Assembly (NCBI GenBank): GCA_963969345.1
Contig: OZ017769.1
Location: 5,149,725-5,213,724, forward strand
Direction: 5' to 3'
DNA: 64,000 bases
DNA from: Turbatrix aceti
Taxonomy: Eukaryota; Nematoda; Chromadorea; Rhabditida; Panagrolaimidae
Shown one piece after another: positions 35,862 to 51,200 of this stretch. Numbering within the stretch: the first letter of the stretch is position 1; each line of letters opens with the position of its first letter. Both the position numbers and the translations under genes were made by a program. The notes beneath the pieces are model-generated. The model was not told the origin of the DNA. It saw only the letters and a list, made by a program, of their open reading frames with translations, and ran no database searches.

Positions 35862-38800
35862 AGCTAAAAGCACGCCACCACCATCGACTGGCACATGCCA
35901 TGCTCGACGGTGGATGCTCGTCCAGTGACGGGCTATACTCGGCCTATGGCTTTTCCTACTGCGATACAAATGGCAGCGATGACGGTGCAACGACCCCCAA
36001 CGACAAGCCAGCCATCGACACGTCCGTCTTCAAGAACGAAGACGAGGCTATGCGCGTTGTGGCTTTCATCGAAGAGGTAAGTTGCCTTTCTATTTGCTTT
36101 TTTTTGGTGCTTTTGCGCATAAACAATATGGGAGAAGGGAGAAGCGTAGGCTAATTAGACCACCCCTCATTTCTTTCTGCTTGCTTGTTGACCGTGTGAA
36201 GTGTTCATTCGTGTCTGCTGACACGGAATACCCCTTTCTGAGATTGTTTTCTAAATAGGAGGGGGGGGGCATGGCGATATGATTTCCATTTTCCCCCTAA
36301 AACACACCCACTCGATCGGTGGTGGTTGTGTAGCACGTACCACGCGCCAACCAGTGAGAGCGGTCGATAGCATCATTTTTGCCGATACCCAGCAAGGACG
36401 AAAAGTGATCGCTGCTTTTTGTTTTCTGGTCCTGCTCGTGACTCCCTGAATCTGTAGTCCAACTTGTCTTCTACTATACTTCATTGTTTTCTTCCTAGTT
36501 ACGATACTTTGTTATTGTTTTGACTTGTATGCTATGGATTTCGTCCGAAATTTGCTAAGCACAAATAATGGAGATGAATTCGCTGATTTTATCTTGGTAA
36601 GCGTTCATTTCAACTGAAACCATTTTTATATGCACGAACGCAGGCAGAATAGGAAGGGAAAAGAAAGTGCGACAACCTTGTCAAATGCACTTTTTTTATC
36701 AGTGTACCTATTGATTTCATCCTTGATTCGTTTTTTTAGAAAGAACGAGACCTTGAACTCGCTGCAAAGATAGGCAAGTCGTTACTCGAGCAAAACAAAG
36801 AGTTGCGCGATCGCAAGGACTTTCTCGAGGAATCACTGACGTCGTCAAACGAGGTGATCGTCCAGCTCAAACACCAACTCCAGCAGCGGAATAACCTGCT
36901 TCACGTAGCGTACAGCTATGAAGCAGAGTCTTCCGACGAGGAAGAGTTCCCGAAGGTGAACAGAGCCGTCGAACGACTCGAAAAACGAGTAAAACAGCTG
37001 GAAATCGAAAACTCGCATCTCAAAGATCAGAAGACGTCACTGCAGAGCAGCGCGGCTGCTATCGAGAGTCGCAGCGAGAAACGAATCAAGGAATACCTCA
37101 AGCAACTCGAGATTGCCAATGCTAAGGTGCGTTAACTGTTCACTAGGACAAAGGGGGCTAATTAAGCATAAAATTGATTGCAGATCAGTAAAATGCACTA
37201 CGAAATTCGAGAAAAAAATTCAGAGTGCAATTTACAAGCGACGGAAATCGAACGCCTCGTCCGGGACATTTCTCTGCGAAAACACTCGGAAACAGCGGTA
37301 TGTCATTGTTTTGATGTTTTGTTTTGATTCAATTTTTTTCCACCGAGTGGTCGTAAAAGGAGCAACAAGGAGCCGCGGACAATTTATACTGCCCGATTTC
37401 CTTTGCGATCACTCATTCACCCGAACTGGCCTTTTTTTTAACTTTTCAACGTGTTAACGTGTCTAATACGTGTGAAATTGCAGTTGTCGTCAGCGAATGC
37501 GGATCTCCATGAACAACTGAGCGCCGCTGTCAGCGCGCACGATCAGTTGAAAAGGGATATCTTGTTGCTGCAGGAGTCGTACGCCGACGTCCGCGGACGC
37601 CTCGGCGAAGCAGAGGAAGAGCTGAACATTTACCGCAGCAATCCACTGGCCAGGTGCAGTTCGAATGACTCGCTCCTCGACAGCCTGACGAGCGATCAAG
37701 AGCACGGAAGCGGGGGTGCGACGAATGGCACCAACAACGGGGGCACCGACAGTGGATTCTTCACGACTCCCATGATCTCAGCCCGTACCGAATCGCGTCA
37801 GAGCTCGTCGGATTACTGCTCTCCCGGACGTCTGACGACGGCGTCGATTGCGACAACGACCGATATGACGGATTTTGAGATTCCGTGTAAGGCAGTGATG
37901 GATTCGGTCAGACGATCCAGACGGTATATGCGCGACAAGAGCCCCAGCCTAGCCGATGAATTGCTCAACCGTCAGATCACGGCTGCTGAAGGCGAGAATC
38001 TGCTGGAAGCCATCATGGAGCACAGCACTCCCGATATCTCCCTGCTCGGCATCAGCCGACACTCGGAGAGCGATCCCGAAGATCCAGAGCTCTACCACCT
38101 CGATGACAACGTCTGTCTGCCGTCCACCTCCGCTCAGCCTGCCAAAGTCTTCCGCGATTCGAGTTGCAGTCCTATCAAGGCGTTGATCGACGTGACCACG
38201 CCGGTTGTTCTGCGTCGCAACTGCCCAACTCCGCCTGCCATCTGCAGCGACGACAGCGAAGAGGAAGAGACTCCTCGTGCCGATATCGACATCGATATCC
38301 TCCGTCGATCGCCGAGCAACGACTCGCTCAACGCCTACGACGGCCCAAAACTCGGTGAACCGGGGAAGCCTGGCACCCGTGATCTGGAATTCAGCCTGCG
38401 GCGTCTCACCACGACAAAGCGACAGGTCAGTTCTTTGGACCCTGCATTTTGGATTCCGTACGCAACCTTTTCCACCCGTCGTCGTAGTATTCTCGTCGGT
38501 GCATGTTGTTTCGTTCTTTTAGCACGCGTCGCGTTGCACCTTGTCTCCTAGTAGCTGCGTTTCTGTCGAGGTAGTCGTTGTTTTTTTTGTTTGGTGTAGT
38601 GCTGATAGTTGGGATTTTTGTTGGTGATTGTGCTCGTGAATATTGTCGCTTTGGTTTTGCTCCGGTAGCGGTTCTCACTAACATGCCACCCTCACTCACG
38701 TACTTTTTTTTTAACGTTTACAACTTTGCATTTGCTCGGATTTTAGATCGAAGCTGACTATGAGCGATTCCGCAAGACCCGTGGACTGCCTCCGTCCACG

Positions 38801-39404
38801 TCGGCCTTTTGGCCGGCCATGTCCACGTGCCAAAAAGAAGAACCGTCTTTGTGCGGTCCTCTGAGCAGCCAGTTGGCTGCCATGTGCGGCACGGAAACCT
38901 ATTCTCATTCTCATTCGCGGCCTACGGTCCTGTCCATGCTTCCGCGCAGACCCATGGGCCTTGGCCTGGGCCTGCAGCAGAAAGTGATGCCCTTCGGCCT
39001 CGCCATGGTCACCGATACCGCCGCCGCCCTGCCGGATGGCGTCATTCAGCGGGGGGTCGCTCCTTCCACGCCTCAGGTAAGCTGCTTGCTTACTTGCTAA
39101 ATATTTATCTATCTGCACGAATCTCTAACATAGCTTGCTTTAGAACACACCGACGTCCTCGGTGACCGGCTTTCGTTCCCTCGAGGCTTCTCCCCAGCAC
39201 ATGGCGCTCGGCAAGCACACGCAGCGTTCCTCCCTCATCGCCTCCCTCGGCCTCAACGTCCTCGGCGACGAGATGCACTCGATAGCCTTCCGGAGTGCTG
39301 TTGATCTGACCGGCACTGTGCAGGCGGTTAAGCGCGATGCTGCCCCTCTCCTCAACGAACAACCAAATAACGACGCTTTCGAACTCATCGAAGCGAGTCC
39401 CTAG
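35862..39404 (+). CDS. trak-1: Milton/TRAK kinesin-adaptor protein (5' end uncertain)
   Basis: Supported exons: 35862-36076, 36740-37126, 37184-37297, 37484-38425, 38747-39076, 39144-39404 (stop TAG); all internal junctions after the first are phase 0. The diagnostic HAP1-N block spans the first intron: FIEE joined to KERDLELAAKIGKSLLEQNK, matching the EEKERDLELAARIGQSLL signature of TRAK1/2. Coiled coil continues through VIVQLKHQLQQRNNLLHVAY and RAVERLEKRVKQLEIEN, then a long Ser/Thr-rich C-terminal region with few domains. TRAK proteins link mitochondria (through Miro) to kinesin-1 and dynein for transport in neurons. Exon 35862 begins in phase 1, so an upstream exon may exist; the first internal ATG in it is at about 35900. 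An alternative first exon at 36536-36598 is possible. Confidence 0.88.
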
Positions 39405-39616
39405 TTGCTGCCCGGGTTTTTGTCGAGATTCGTAGTCCTTTCTTTTCCCAATGCCGTCCGGTGCCGTGCACTTTACTTTGACTTGGTTTTCACAGTACCA
39501 AAAATAAATACAAGATTAGACTGCCGAAGGCGTGCGTTATCAAGTTGATTCACTCTTTTGCTTACTTCGGAGACGGTTTGTGGCGAGGAAGGCCGGGTAG
39601 TCAGTTTCTACAGAGA

Positions 39617-39914
39617 TGGCAATTCTTCCATCCAAAATTTTCACCTTTCTAGGTCATATTCTTCATTTGTTTTGTTTCATTTGGCTATTATCGTTTTAAA
39701 TGGGTTAGGAATGACCAAGCCACTGTTTTGAATTGGATAATTCGTTTAGTTCGGATGATCCGAAATTATTCGATCCGAATTAAACGATATATCCAATTCA
39801 AAACAGTGTTTTGGTCATTCCTAATCCTTCTAAAATGATAGTAGCCAAATGAAACAAAAAACTGAAGAATAAAGCCTGGAAAAGTGAAAATTTCAGATAG
39901 AAGAATTCCCACCT
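39617..39914. repeat. ~300-base palindromic element (MITE-like)
   Basis: Two arms are imperfect reverse complements: left GGCAATTCTTCCATC, TTTGTTTCATTTGGCTA, TTAGGAATGACCAA and CACTGTTTTGAATTGGAT; right the same blocks inverted (ATCCAATTCAAAACAGTG, TTGGTCATTCCTAA, TAGCCAAATGAAAC, GAAGAATTCCCACC). The centre is around 39765 and has TTCGGATGATCCGAA-like sequence. It is non-coding and located between trak-1 and the zinc-ribbon gene. Its sequence differs from the 11.4 kb palindrome. Confidence 0.85.
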
Positions 39915-40100
39915 CAGGTTCATAGGCGTGTCAAACGTGTTGTGTTTTCCGGCTCGAAACCGCTCTAAATAGCTTGAGTCCCGAGTAGCAACTGTTCCCC
40001 TCCTCCGTCCAATGCGAGTACAGCTGTTCTCGCGAGAGTTTCAGCCTATGACGTCCATGTAATGTTTTTTTTACCTCGCTAATTTCAGCTCCACAACGTG

Positions 40101-40451
40101 ATGCCTCTGCTCCCCCCAGCCAAACCTCTCTTCCAACCTTCCGCCGGAGGCGACGAAGGCGAAGTCGTCGCCGAATGCCCTTCCTGCCACTACGCGGTCG
40201 CCAACACTGCCGACAAGTTCTGCAGACGCTGCGGACTCCGCATCCTCATGCTGTGCTCCAAGTGCAGCAAGGCGGTGCGCCCCGCAGATCGCTACTGCGC
40301 CCACTGCGGAGCCCGTCGCTGGCACTTCTTCGAGCTTTGGCGCTACGGCATCCTCCACCGCAGCCCTGTCTTCGTCATTGGCGTGACGGCTGCGGTTTCG
40401 GTTGCCTACCTCGGGCTCTGGGCTTTGCTGCGCCACAGGAGACACAGCTAA
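40101..40451 (+). CDS. Double zinc-ribbon, C-terminally membrane-anchored protein
   Basis: A 116-residue ORF whose exon begins after ATTTCAG at 40088; the ATG is 12 bases inside. Two tandem zinc ribbons are clear: CPSCHYAVANTADKFCRRCG and CSKCSKAVRPADRYCAHCG, each CxxC-x12-CxxC. A membrane segment follows (SPVFVIGVTAAVSVAYLGLW) and a short basic end (LLRHRRHS), giving a tail-anchored topology with the zinc ribbons in the cytosol. The DZANK-type double zinc ribbon occurs in many unrelated proteins, so the function is unknown. Upstream coding exons are possible but none is supported. Confidence 0.78.
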   Translation: MPLLPPAKPLFQPSAGGDEGEVVAECPSCHYAVANTADKFCRRCGLRILMLCSKCSKAVRPADRYCAHCGARRWHFFELWRYGILHRSPVFVIGVTAAVSVAYLGLWALLRHRRHS

Positions 40452-40729
40452 GGTCGTATTTTTTTTTGTTGTGATACTGGTTCCTCGACTTGCCTGTTTT
40501 TTTGCCCAAGCCGATAAAAAATGACATTTCATTAAATGGTAATATAATAAATTAAAGAAAAATGGTAACGGTGACAGGTAAGCTGCACAAAAAAAGTTTT
40601 TAGAGAGGAAAACGAAAGAAATTTCGTTAAACATCGAAAATCGTGAAAACTGTGTGAAAAGTAAACCAACGAGTGGAAAAAGACGGTCCAGGTGAACGAT
40701 GAGGCAAACAAAGTTACCTGTATACCATC

Positions 40730-42410
40730 TTACGAAGGTACCGACTTCTGGTCGGGTGCATAGCCCTGAGGCTGCATCTGCGGGTATCCAGGTGCACCAG
40801 GTGGCGGCGGTCCGTAGCCAGTCGGATAGGGATTCATCGGATTCGGACCGTAGTACGGAGGAGGATATCCAGCTGGCATACCGGGCGGCGGATACGGGTA
40901 AGCCGGGTAGGGAAACGGCAGCGCGGGCGGCATAGACCAGTACGATGGCGGCGGCCAGTAGTATCCAGGCCAGAACGATGCCATCGGGGGTGCCTGATGC
41001 TGCGGAAGATTCGGCGGAGCAGCAGTGTCTTTGGCCGGAGGATCACTGACCTTGCCATCCACGGCATCATCGGGCAGAGTCACAATCGGGGACGCAACGT
41101 CTTCGTTCTTCGAATCAGCGCGCTTTTCTCGCGGGTTCGACGACAGAGCGATTCCTAAAGGCAACAAAGGACAACAAATTGTCAATCCGCCAAAAAAATT
41201 GACTTACTTGCCGATTTACGAGTCGGAGTCGACGCAGGTGGCTTCGAAGCAGCAATCGACTTTCGCTTGGCCAACACCTGATTGATGGTATTCTCGGTGA
41301 CGTGGATGGAGCACTCGCTGAGCCGAATCTTGATCGCCCGCGTCATCAGATTTGCCTTGCGCAGGGCGAGGATAAGTTCCACCACCTCGGGGGACGGATT
41401 GCCGTTTCTGTCGGTGTAGGAACGCATTTTGCCATGCTTAGCCTTCCAGTCGTTGATCACCTTCTGAACGACGGGAATCGGCTGGTAAGGAGGTGGGCGC
41501 TGACGGCTCGTGGGCTGAAAAAAACAGGAATCCGACGTTAACAGAAGTCTCGGCACGAACCCAAATTGTCGGCAAACATGTCTTCAAATTCCGCAGTTTT
41601 ATGAACCAAAAAATGACACAAAATCAATTGAAAAAAGTTTAGAGCAAAAATTTTGTTTTATTTAGGTTTTAGAGAACTTTTTTTACTTCTATACCATTTT
41701 TTAAATTTTCGGTCAAAAAACCCGAAATTTCGGGTCCAATACCCGCACAGGTTAACAGTTGCAAAATGTGGAACATACCTGACGCACTGGATGTTTCGCC
41801 TGAGGCTGCCGATGGCGGCGATTCGGCCCCTGCGGATCAGGAGGGAGTCTCGGAGTCGCCTCAGTGGTGATCGGAGCACTGGGCGCCTGGCTGTCAAACA
41901 TCGCATTCACGAACTGTGATTCAGAAGAAACAGGGGGATCCGCTTCGGCAGATGCGGCTTCCGTCTCATCCTCATCCTCGTCAGTGGACTCGGGCGTCGG
42001 CTGCTTATCTTCCTGGTCACCAGATTCGGAAGCGGGTTCGGCGTTCTCTGCAGTTTCGGATTCAGAGACAGTTGCATCTAAAAAAGTCGAATAGTGCAAC
42101 AAAAATGTACAAAAACATGAAACCAACCTTTTTCCGTCGTCTTCGCCTTCTTTTTTTTCTTCAAAAACTCAATCGGAGTAACCGCGAATCCATTCTTGGC
42201 AAGAATCGCTTTGATTTCCTTGGAAGACAAATCCAGGCCAGCCTCGATAACCCGGTAGCAGAACATCTGAATCGAAACGCGATTCTCCATGAACAATTCG
42301 ACGAGGAAATTATCCGAATTAGGCGCAGTGTTGTTCTCAAGATTGCTGCGGAATTCAGCAATCCTGAGACGATTTCGTTCGGCCGCCTCTACATCCGACA
42401 TTTCAGACAT
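40730..42410 (-). CDS. Unknown acidic/proline-rich protein with a basic helical centre
   Basis: Minus-strand exons 42410-42128, 42077-41779, 41514-41208, 41154-40730 give 437 residues with consistent phases (1, 0, 1). N-terminus (~1-95) is helical: AAERNRLRIAEFRSNLENN, LVELFMENRVSIQMFCYRVI, AGLDLSSKEIKAILAKNG. Then an acidic stretch (PTPESTDEDEDETEAASAEA), a Pro/Arg region, a conserved-looking central block (VVQKVIND..KAKHGKMRSY, LILALRKANLMTRAIKIRLS) and a C-terminal low-complexity Pro/Tyr/Gly tail (WPGYYWPPPSYW, AYPYPPPG). The central block could be a small DNA- or RNA-binding helical domain, but I do not recognise it. The Pro/Tyr tail resembles RNA-granule proteins only in composition. Function unknown. 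Confidence 0.75.
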
Positions 42411-42541
42411 CGTTGAAAAAAAACCAACTTGAACAACAAGAATGGAGAAAAACAGAAGAGAAATAGGAACCAACAAAAGGAGCCTAAAAAACAAAGGTCT
42501 AAAATGGCGCGCTTGACAGTACCAAAAGGCGGGTATGTTGA

Positions 42542-45953
<3,412 letters not shown>

Positions 45954-46452
45954 AGACTTTCGCCATGTGTTCAGCGATTCCGGACCCGGGCTTTCTCAGA
46001 ATCAGAGTTAGTTGTTGTGTTTGCGCCTTGTAGAGAGACCTAATATGAGAAGTGCATAAACAAAGAAAATACTAACGTAAGACGACAAAAAACGTTCAAA
46101 AAATAGAAAACGTCGTAAAACAACACTACAAAAATTGGAAAATGTTCATGGAATTTTCTCAAAAAGTTTTTTTAACTATAAAAAGTTTATCGGTTGCCTG
46201 AAATCGCTTTTTTGCCATTTTTGACGAATTTTGGTTCGGTGTAACGAAAAAAAATACGACATTCACGTTGCCGGGTACATATTGATAGGCATTATTTCCG
46301 TTACTGCATTCTTCAAATTTATCAATTGAAAGGTAAAAAAGACATTTTTAAATGGACGTAAATCTTGAATATTAGAAAACCATAAAACGTTTTTCAAAAA
46401 AATGCAATCAGTAACAAAAACCGTACACGATGATGATCATTACGATCTGTGA
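45954..46452. other. Spacer with a diverged palindromic-element arm (about 46185-46300)
   Basis: The block GTTGCCTGAAATCGCTTTTT with TTTTTGACGAATTTTGG and TAACGAAAAAA resembles an arm of the 11449-11993 palindrome. It is also an inverted partner of a block at 48070-48176. The rest of the spacer is the 3' side of lars-2 and AT-rich sequence. Confidence 0.5.
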
Positions 46453-47822
46453 TCAAAATGTACTTTTGATTAATTGAAGAACTTCGTCGTGTGTTCGTTG
46501 AACGGGCAAAGGACAGATTTTCCGGTGGGCTTCGTAGCAGTCATATGTGAAACAAAAAGCGGAGCACTTGTCGCAAATCTTGGCTCTGGATTCCGGAGAC
46601 GGCTTGAAACAACGAAAAGGTTCGCCTTTGCTCAGGCATATTGGGCACTGCCGTCGACATTTGTGTTTTTCTGGTTCAAAAAGAAAGCATTTGATGCAGA
46701 AATAATTCCACTATAACAAAAATAAATGTTTTTTGACAATAAATGCATTTTTAAACGCAAAATGCGTTTATGCCGAAATGAGAATTTTGAAACTTACGTT
46801 TTTTGTTAGCTCGGAAACCGGAGAAAATTTTTGGGATACTGAGTCGTGGATAACCATACGACAGTCGAATTCTGACGGAATTTCTTTAGAAATATTAGTT
46901 AGGATTACGCGAAGTGAAGCATCAAAAATAACAAAAAGATTGTCGCAAAGTACATCATTCGAATGAATAATCCTGTCGACGTCGGTGAGCAATAACGGAT
47001 ACTGCTGAGTTGTTGGCAAAATTACACCGGACAACAAATCGTTGGTCCAGTTATCAATGTCATCATTTGACGGTGTAAAAACGTATTTGCCTCCACAAGA
47101 ACTAGCAGATGCGTGAAAAAAGTTATCTTGGTCAGAAATATGTTTGTACTCGTCGTAATATCTTTTGGCATATTTTTTGACCGTCGGAACTGTTCTGTTG
47201 ATAATTTCAGGCGGCGGAGCGGGTTTTTCTGGCTCAACTTTTTCTTCTGCGATCAATTCTACGTCAGCAATGGCAGGCAACTTGGTAATCTCTGCTTCGT
47301 ATTCAAAGATGATATTAGCAATGCGTTCGCTCTTTTCGTCCTCCAATTCCTCGTGTTTCTTATCGATTTCGGCTTTGATAGCGTCGATGCGTTTGACCAT
47401 TTCTTCATTGTATGTCGATAACTGTTTTCGGCGTTGCGTCAAATCGTATAACTTTTGAACAAGCTGATCATGAAAATCACAATCTATATCAACTTTTGTT
47501 AATTGATCTACAAATGAATATTGTCTGATCCCGATACAATGGAGTCAACTTACTTTGAACTTTCTCAATAGTAGCATCAATTGATTCGAGGGTGCTCGGC
47601 AACGAAGACATGGCGAGCGGACCGGACGACGACTCGGATGTAAAAAGTTGATATCACTGACACAACTAGCTGTAAGCTGCTCATTTTAAGCATGTCAACA
47701 TATGCAAAGGGAGGTGCATTTATTGTTATCACGTACATAAACGTCATACGCTTCTACCGAAACTGTGCGTCTTGGATTGTCAATTGATTGCACGCATATG
47801 ACTGTAAACGGTGCAAAACAGA
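46450..47822 (-). repeat. Segmental duplication unit, copy B
   Basis: Resembles 9050-10450 in the same orientation, including about 200 bases upstream of the start codon and the first bases after the stop. It contains the intact Cys-rich gene. The two copies are about 37 kb apart. Confidence 0.85.
46453..47611 (-). CDS. Unknown coiled-coil/Cys-rich protein, copy B (intact)
   Basis: Minus-strand exons 47611-47554, 47507-46798 and 46710-46453, 341 residues, all splice sites canonical and in frame. Exon 1 encodes MSSLPSTLESIDATIEKVQ. Exon 2 has a helical coiled-coil-like segment (KKHEELEDEKSERIANIIFE), the phrases VKKYAKRYYDEYKHISDQ, IDNWTNDLLSGVILPTTQQY and VIFDASLRVILTNISK, and no known domain. 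Exon 3 encodes a Cys-rich domain with ~10 Cys: FCIKCFLFEPEKHKCRRQC, CPICLSKGEP, CDKCSAFC and a CYEAHRKIC end, compatible with zinc-binding treble clefs. I do not recognise the family; a partner in ubiquitin-like or nucleic-acid recognition would be a guess. Codon use is AT-rich compared with neighbouring housekeeping genes, which may indicate a lineage-restricted or mobile origin. Confidence 0.8.
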
Positions 47823-48045
47823 GGTGGCATCCGACGAATCATCCATCGGATATCCGACGGATCAGAAACGCCATCCGACGGATATCCGAGGTTTTGGATC
47901 GAATCATCCGAAGCATCGGATTTTGGATCGGATGATGGATCAGATCATCCGAGTCAACAGATTTCGCATCGGATGATTCGAATCTTCGGATTTCGGATCG
48001 GATGACGGATCGGATAATCCGACCGAAATTTTGGATGACATCTCT
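47820..48045. repeat. Degenerate ATCCGACGGAT / ATCGGATGAT repeat tract
   Basis: Ten or so imperfect units of ATCCGACGGAT, GGATCGAATCATCCG, TTTTGGATCGGATGATGG and CGGATCGGATAATCCG alternate in both orientations. The tract is thus a degenerate palindromic/tandem repeat. It separates copy B of the Cys-rich gene from the P4-ATPase promoter. Confidence 0.8.
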
Positions 48046-48283
48046 TGTGCGAAATATGCTCAAAAATTATACATTTTTTTTGTGAATTTTGGTTTGTTAC
48101 AAAACTCAAGTTATGAGATATAGTCAAAACATATCGTCAAAAAATGCAAAAATTCGATTTCAGGCAATCGTAACTTTGCCAGTTCGTGCCAGTAAATGAA
48201 TTTCGATGCGCTATGCAAAAAACCCAATTACAGCTACATAAAAGCGAAAAAAAATTGTTCACTCCAGGAAATTCATTGCAGAG
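48046..48283. other. Spacer upstream of the P4-ATPase with an inverted repeat arm
   Basis: About 48070-48176 contains GCAAAAATTCGATTTCAGGC and AATCGTAACTTTG, the reverse complement of the type of sequence at 46185-46300. The acceptor ATTCATTGCAG is two bases before the ATG of the next gene. Confidence 0.5.
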
Positions 48284-51200
48284 ATGGAGCTGTACGACGA
48301 TCCAATTGTTATCGGACAGCTCAAGTACAACACGTCGAACAGCGTGTCGACGACCAAATTCAACGTCATCACCTTTGTGCCCAAGTTTTTCTACGAACAA
48401 CTGCAGAACCTGATCAATGTCTTCTTCCTGGGCATTGCTATCATCCAGCAGGTGCCGCAGATGAGCTCGCTCGGCCAGCACGGCACCGCGGCTCCGCTCT
48501 GCATCATCCTGGGCGTCTCGGCGATCAAGGAGATCTACGAGGACGTCCGCCGCTTTCTCTCTGACCGCCAGCTCAACAAGCGCCTCGTATACGCGTGGTC
48601 GCCAAAAAAGGGTCTCTGGGAAAACCAGTACTGGGAGCTCCTCAAGGTGGGCCACGTCGTGAAGGTTACCAAGAACAGCGACGTGCCGGCAGATATCATT
48701 GTGCTGTCGTCGAGCGAACCGGCTGGCATGGCGTACATCGAGACTGCCAATCTCGACGGTGAATCGAGTCTCAAGATTCGCCAAGCGCTCCCCGTCACGT
48801 CCATCTGCATCAGCGACGCTTTGATCGAGGCGTTTGTTGCGTCGGGCTCGCAGCTGAGGTGCGAGCCGCCCAACTGCCATGTATACGAGTTCAGCGGCGC
48901 GCTCGACGTTGCCATCAATTTTGCGCCTCCTGCGAACGGCGGAGTGGCCGCTGGCAACTATGTAACTTATTCCCTCAGTAAGTGATCATACCATGAAGAT
49001 AATCGTTGCAAGACCCATTTTCAGCGTACGGTAATCTCCTGCCCCGCGGCTCCCGTCTGAAGAACACAGATTGGGTGTATGGAGTCATCGCCTACGCCGG
49101 CAAATACACCAAACTCATGCAGAATTCAACGCGCACGCCGACGAAGCGGTCCTACGTGGACAGCATGCTCAATCTCATCATGACCGCCCACTTTGGCATC
49201 CTGCTCACCCTCTGCACGGTCGCCAGCGTCTTCAACGTGTACTTCATCTACACCTCCCACGGCGGCGCCTGGTACATTCCCTACGGCACCGCGCCGACTT
49301 CCTACGAATCCCGGATGTCGCTGATCATCTACTTTCTGCGCGCGATGGGGCTGTACAACAACTTCATGCCGATCAGCGTCTACGTCGTGCTCGAGATGAC
49401 CCGGATCATCCAGGCGTTCTTCATGGAGAACGACCTCGAGCTCTACAACGAGAAAACAGGCGTCCGCGCTGTTGCGAGGCGCTCCAATCTCAATGAGACT
49501 CTCGGACAGGTACGCTTCGTGCTGAGCGACAAGACGGGCACGCTGACGGAGAACAAGATGATCTTCAAGATGTGCTCGATCGGAGGAACGCGCTATGGCG
49601 ACCGACTGACATCGCATTTTCAGTCGAAAGCGCTGCTCCACGACCTCAAGAAGGGCAGGAAGACGGCGCAGTGCATCCGGGACTTTCTCATTCACCTCTC
49701 CGTGTGTCATACGGTGGTGCCGGAAAAACGGGAAGACGGCGAGTTCAAAGTGAGTTACCACGCGTCTTCGCCGGACGAATCGGCTCTCGTCAAGGTGGCG
49801 AGTTCGCTGCAGTTTGTTTTCCACACTCGGACGCCGGATTTTGTGCTTGTCGACATCCAGGATCAGACGTCACGCTTTGACATATTATCCGTGCTGGAAT
49901 TCACGAGCGATCGTAAACGGATGGGCGTCGTCGTCCGATGCCCAGATGGCAAAATCAAGCTACTCATCAAGGGCGCTGATTCGGTTATTCTGCCGCGTCT
50001 GGCTTCGGAATGCGATCGAAATGCCATCGTAAACACTCTCAATCATCTGCGGCACTTTGCGAGTCTCGGTTGGTCTTGGCGCGAATTCTGCATTCAGTTT
50101 TCAACTTTTATACAATTTTTAGGCTATCGAACGCTATGCATTGGCTACCGGGATATTTCGGAAGCAGAGTACTCCAAATGGGAGAAGGATTACTTCACCG
50201 CGTGCAATGCCATCGAAAACAGACGAGAACAGGTCGATGCGCAGGCTGAAATCATTGAAAAGGTCGGGTTTATTCAAAAAAGTGTTTTGGGCTTACCTGC
50301 TTCGTTTTTAGGATCTGATACTCCTGGGCGTAACGGCGATCGAAGACAGACTCCAGGAAGGCGTGCCTGCCACGATCCAGCGCCTGGCAGAATCCGATAT
50401 CCGAACATGGGTTCTGACAGGGGATAAACTCGAAACAGCGGTCAATATCGGGCATTCGACGACGCTCATCCACCAGGGCATGGTGACCTTTGTCATGCAA
50501 CAGGCAACTGAGCAGGAGACGACTAACGATATGATTATGCGCGTCACGAAGGAAGTCCAGGCGACCGTCGGGGTTACACTGAAACGCGCCGCTTTGGTCA
50601 TCGATGGCGCCACCCTGCAGAAGCTCATCACCGACGGTGTCTCATTTGAATTCGTCCGATTGCTGCTTGGAGCGGGCTGCGTCATCTGTTGTCGGTGTAC
50701 GCCAAAGCAGAAGGCCGCCATGGTCCGCTTCGTGCACAGACACATTGACGGAGCCACCCTCGCCATCGGCGACGGCGCGAACGACGTTGCCATGATCCAG
50801 GCTGCCGACGTCGGCATTGGAATCAACGGCGAGGAGGGCATGCAGGCTGCCATGGCTGCGGACTACGCGATTACCAAGTTTCGGCATCTGCAGCGGCTGC
50901 TTTTTGTCCATGGCACGCTGAGCCACGCGAGGACGACGAAGGCGCTGTTTTTCAATTTTTACAAGAATACCGCGCTTGTGACGCTGCTTGTATGTTCTGC
51001 AGATTCGCAGAAGGGAGATTTAAGGATTTGTTTCAGGCGCTGTACGTATACTTCACGGGCTACAGCGAAACGCCGTCCATGGAGCCCTACTGCGTCATCT
51101 GTTACAACCTGTTTTTCACCTCCTGGCCGACGGTAGCCATGGGCACCCTCGAGCAGCCGGCGCCGCTCGAGCGACTCGCCGACGACCCAAACATGTACCG

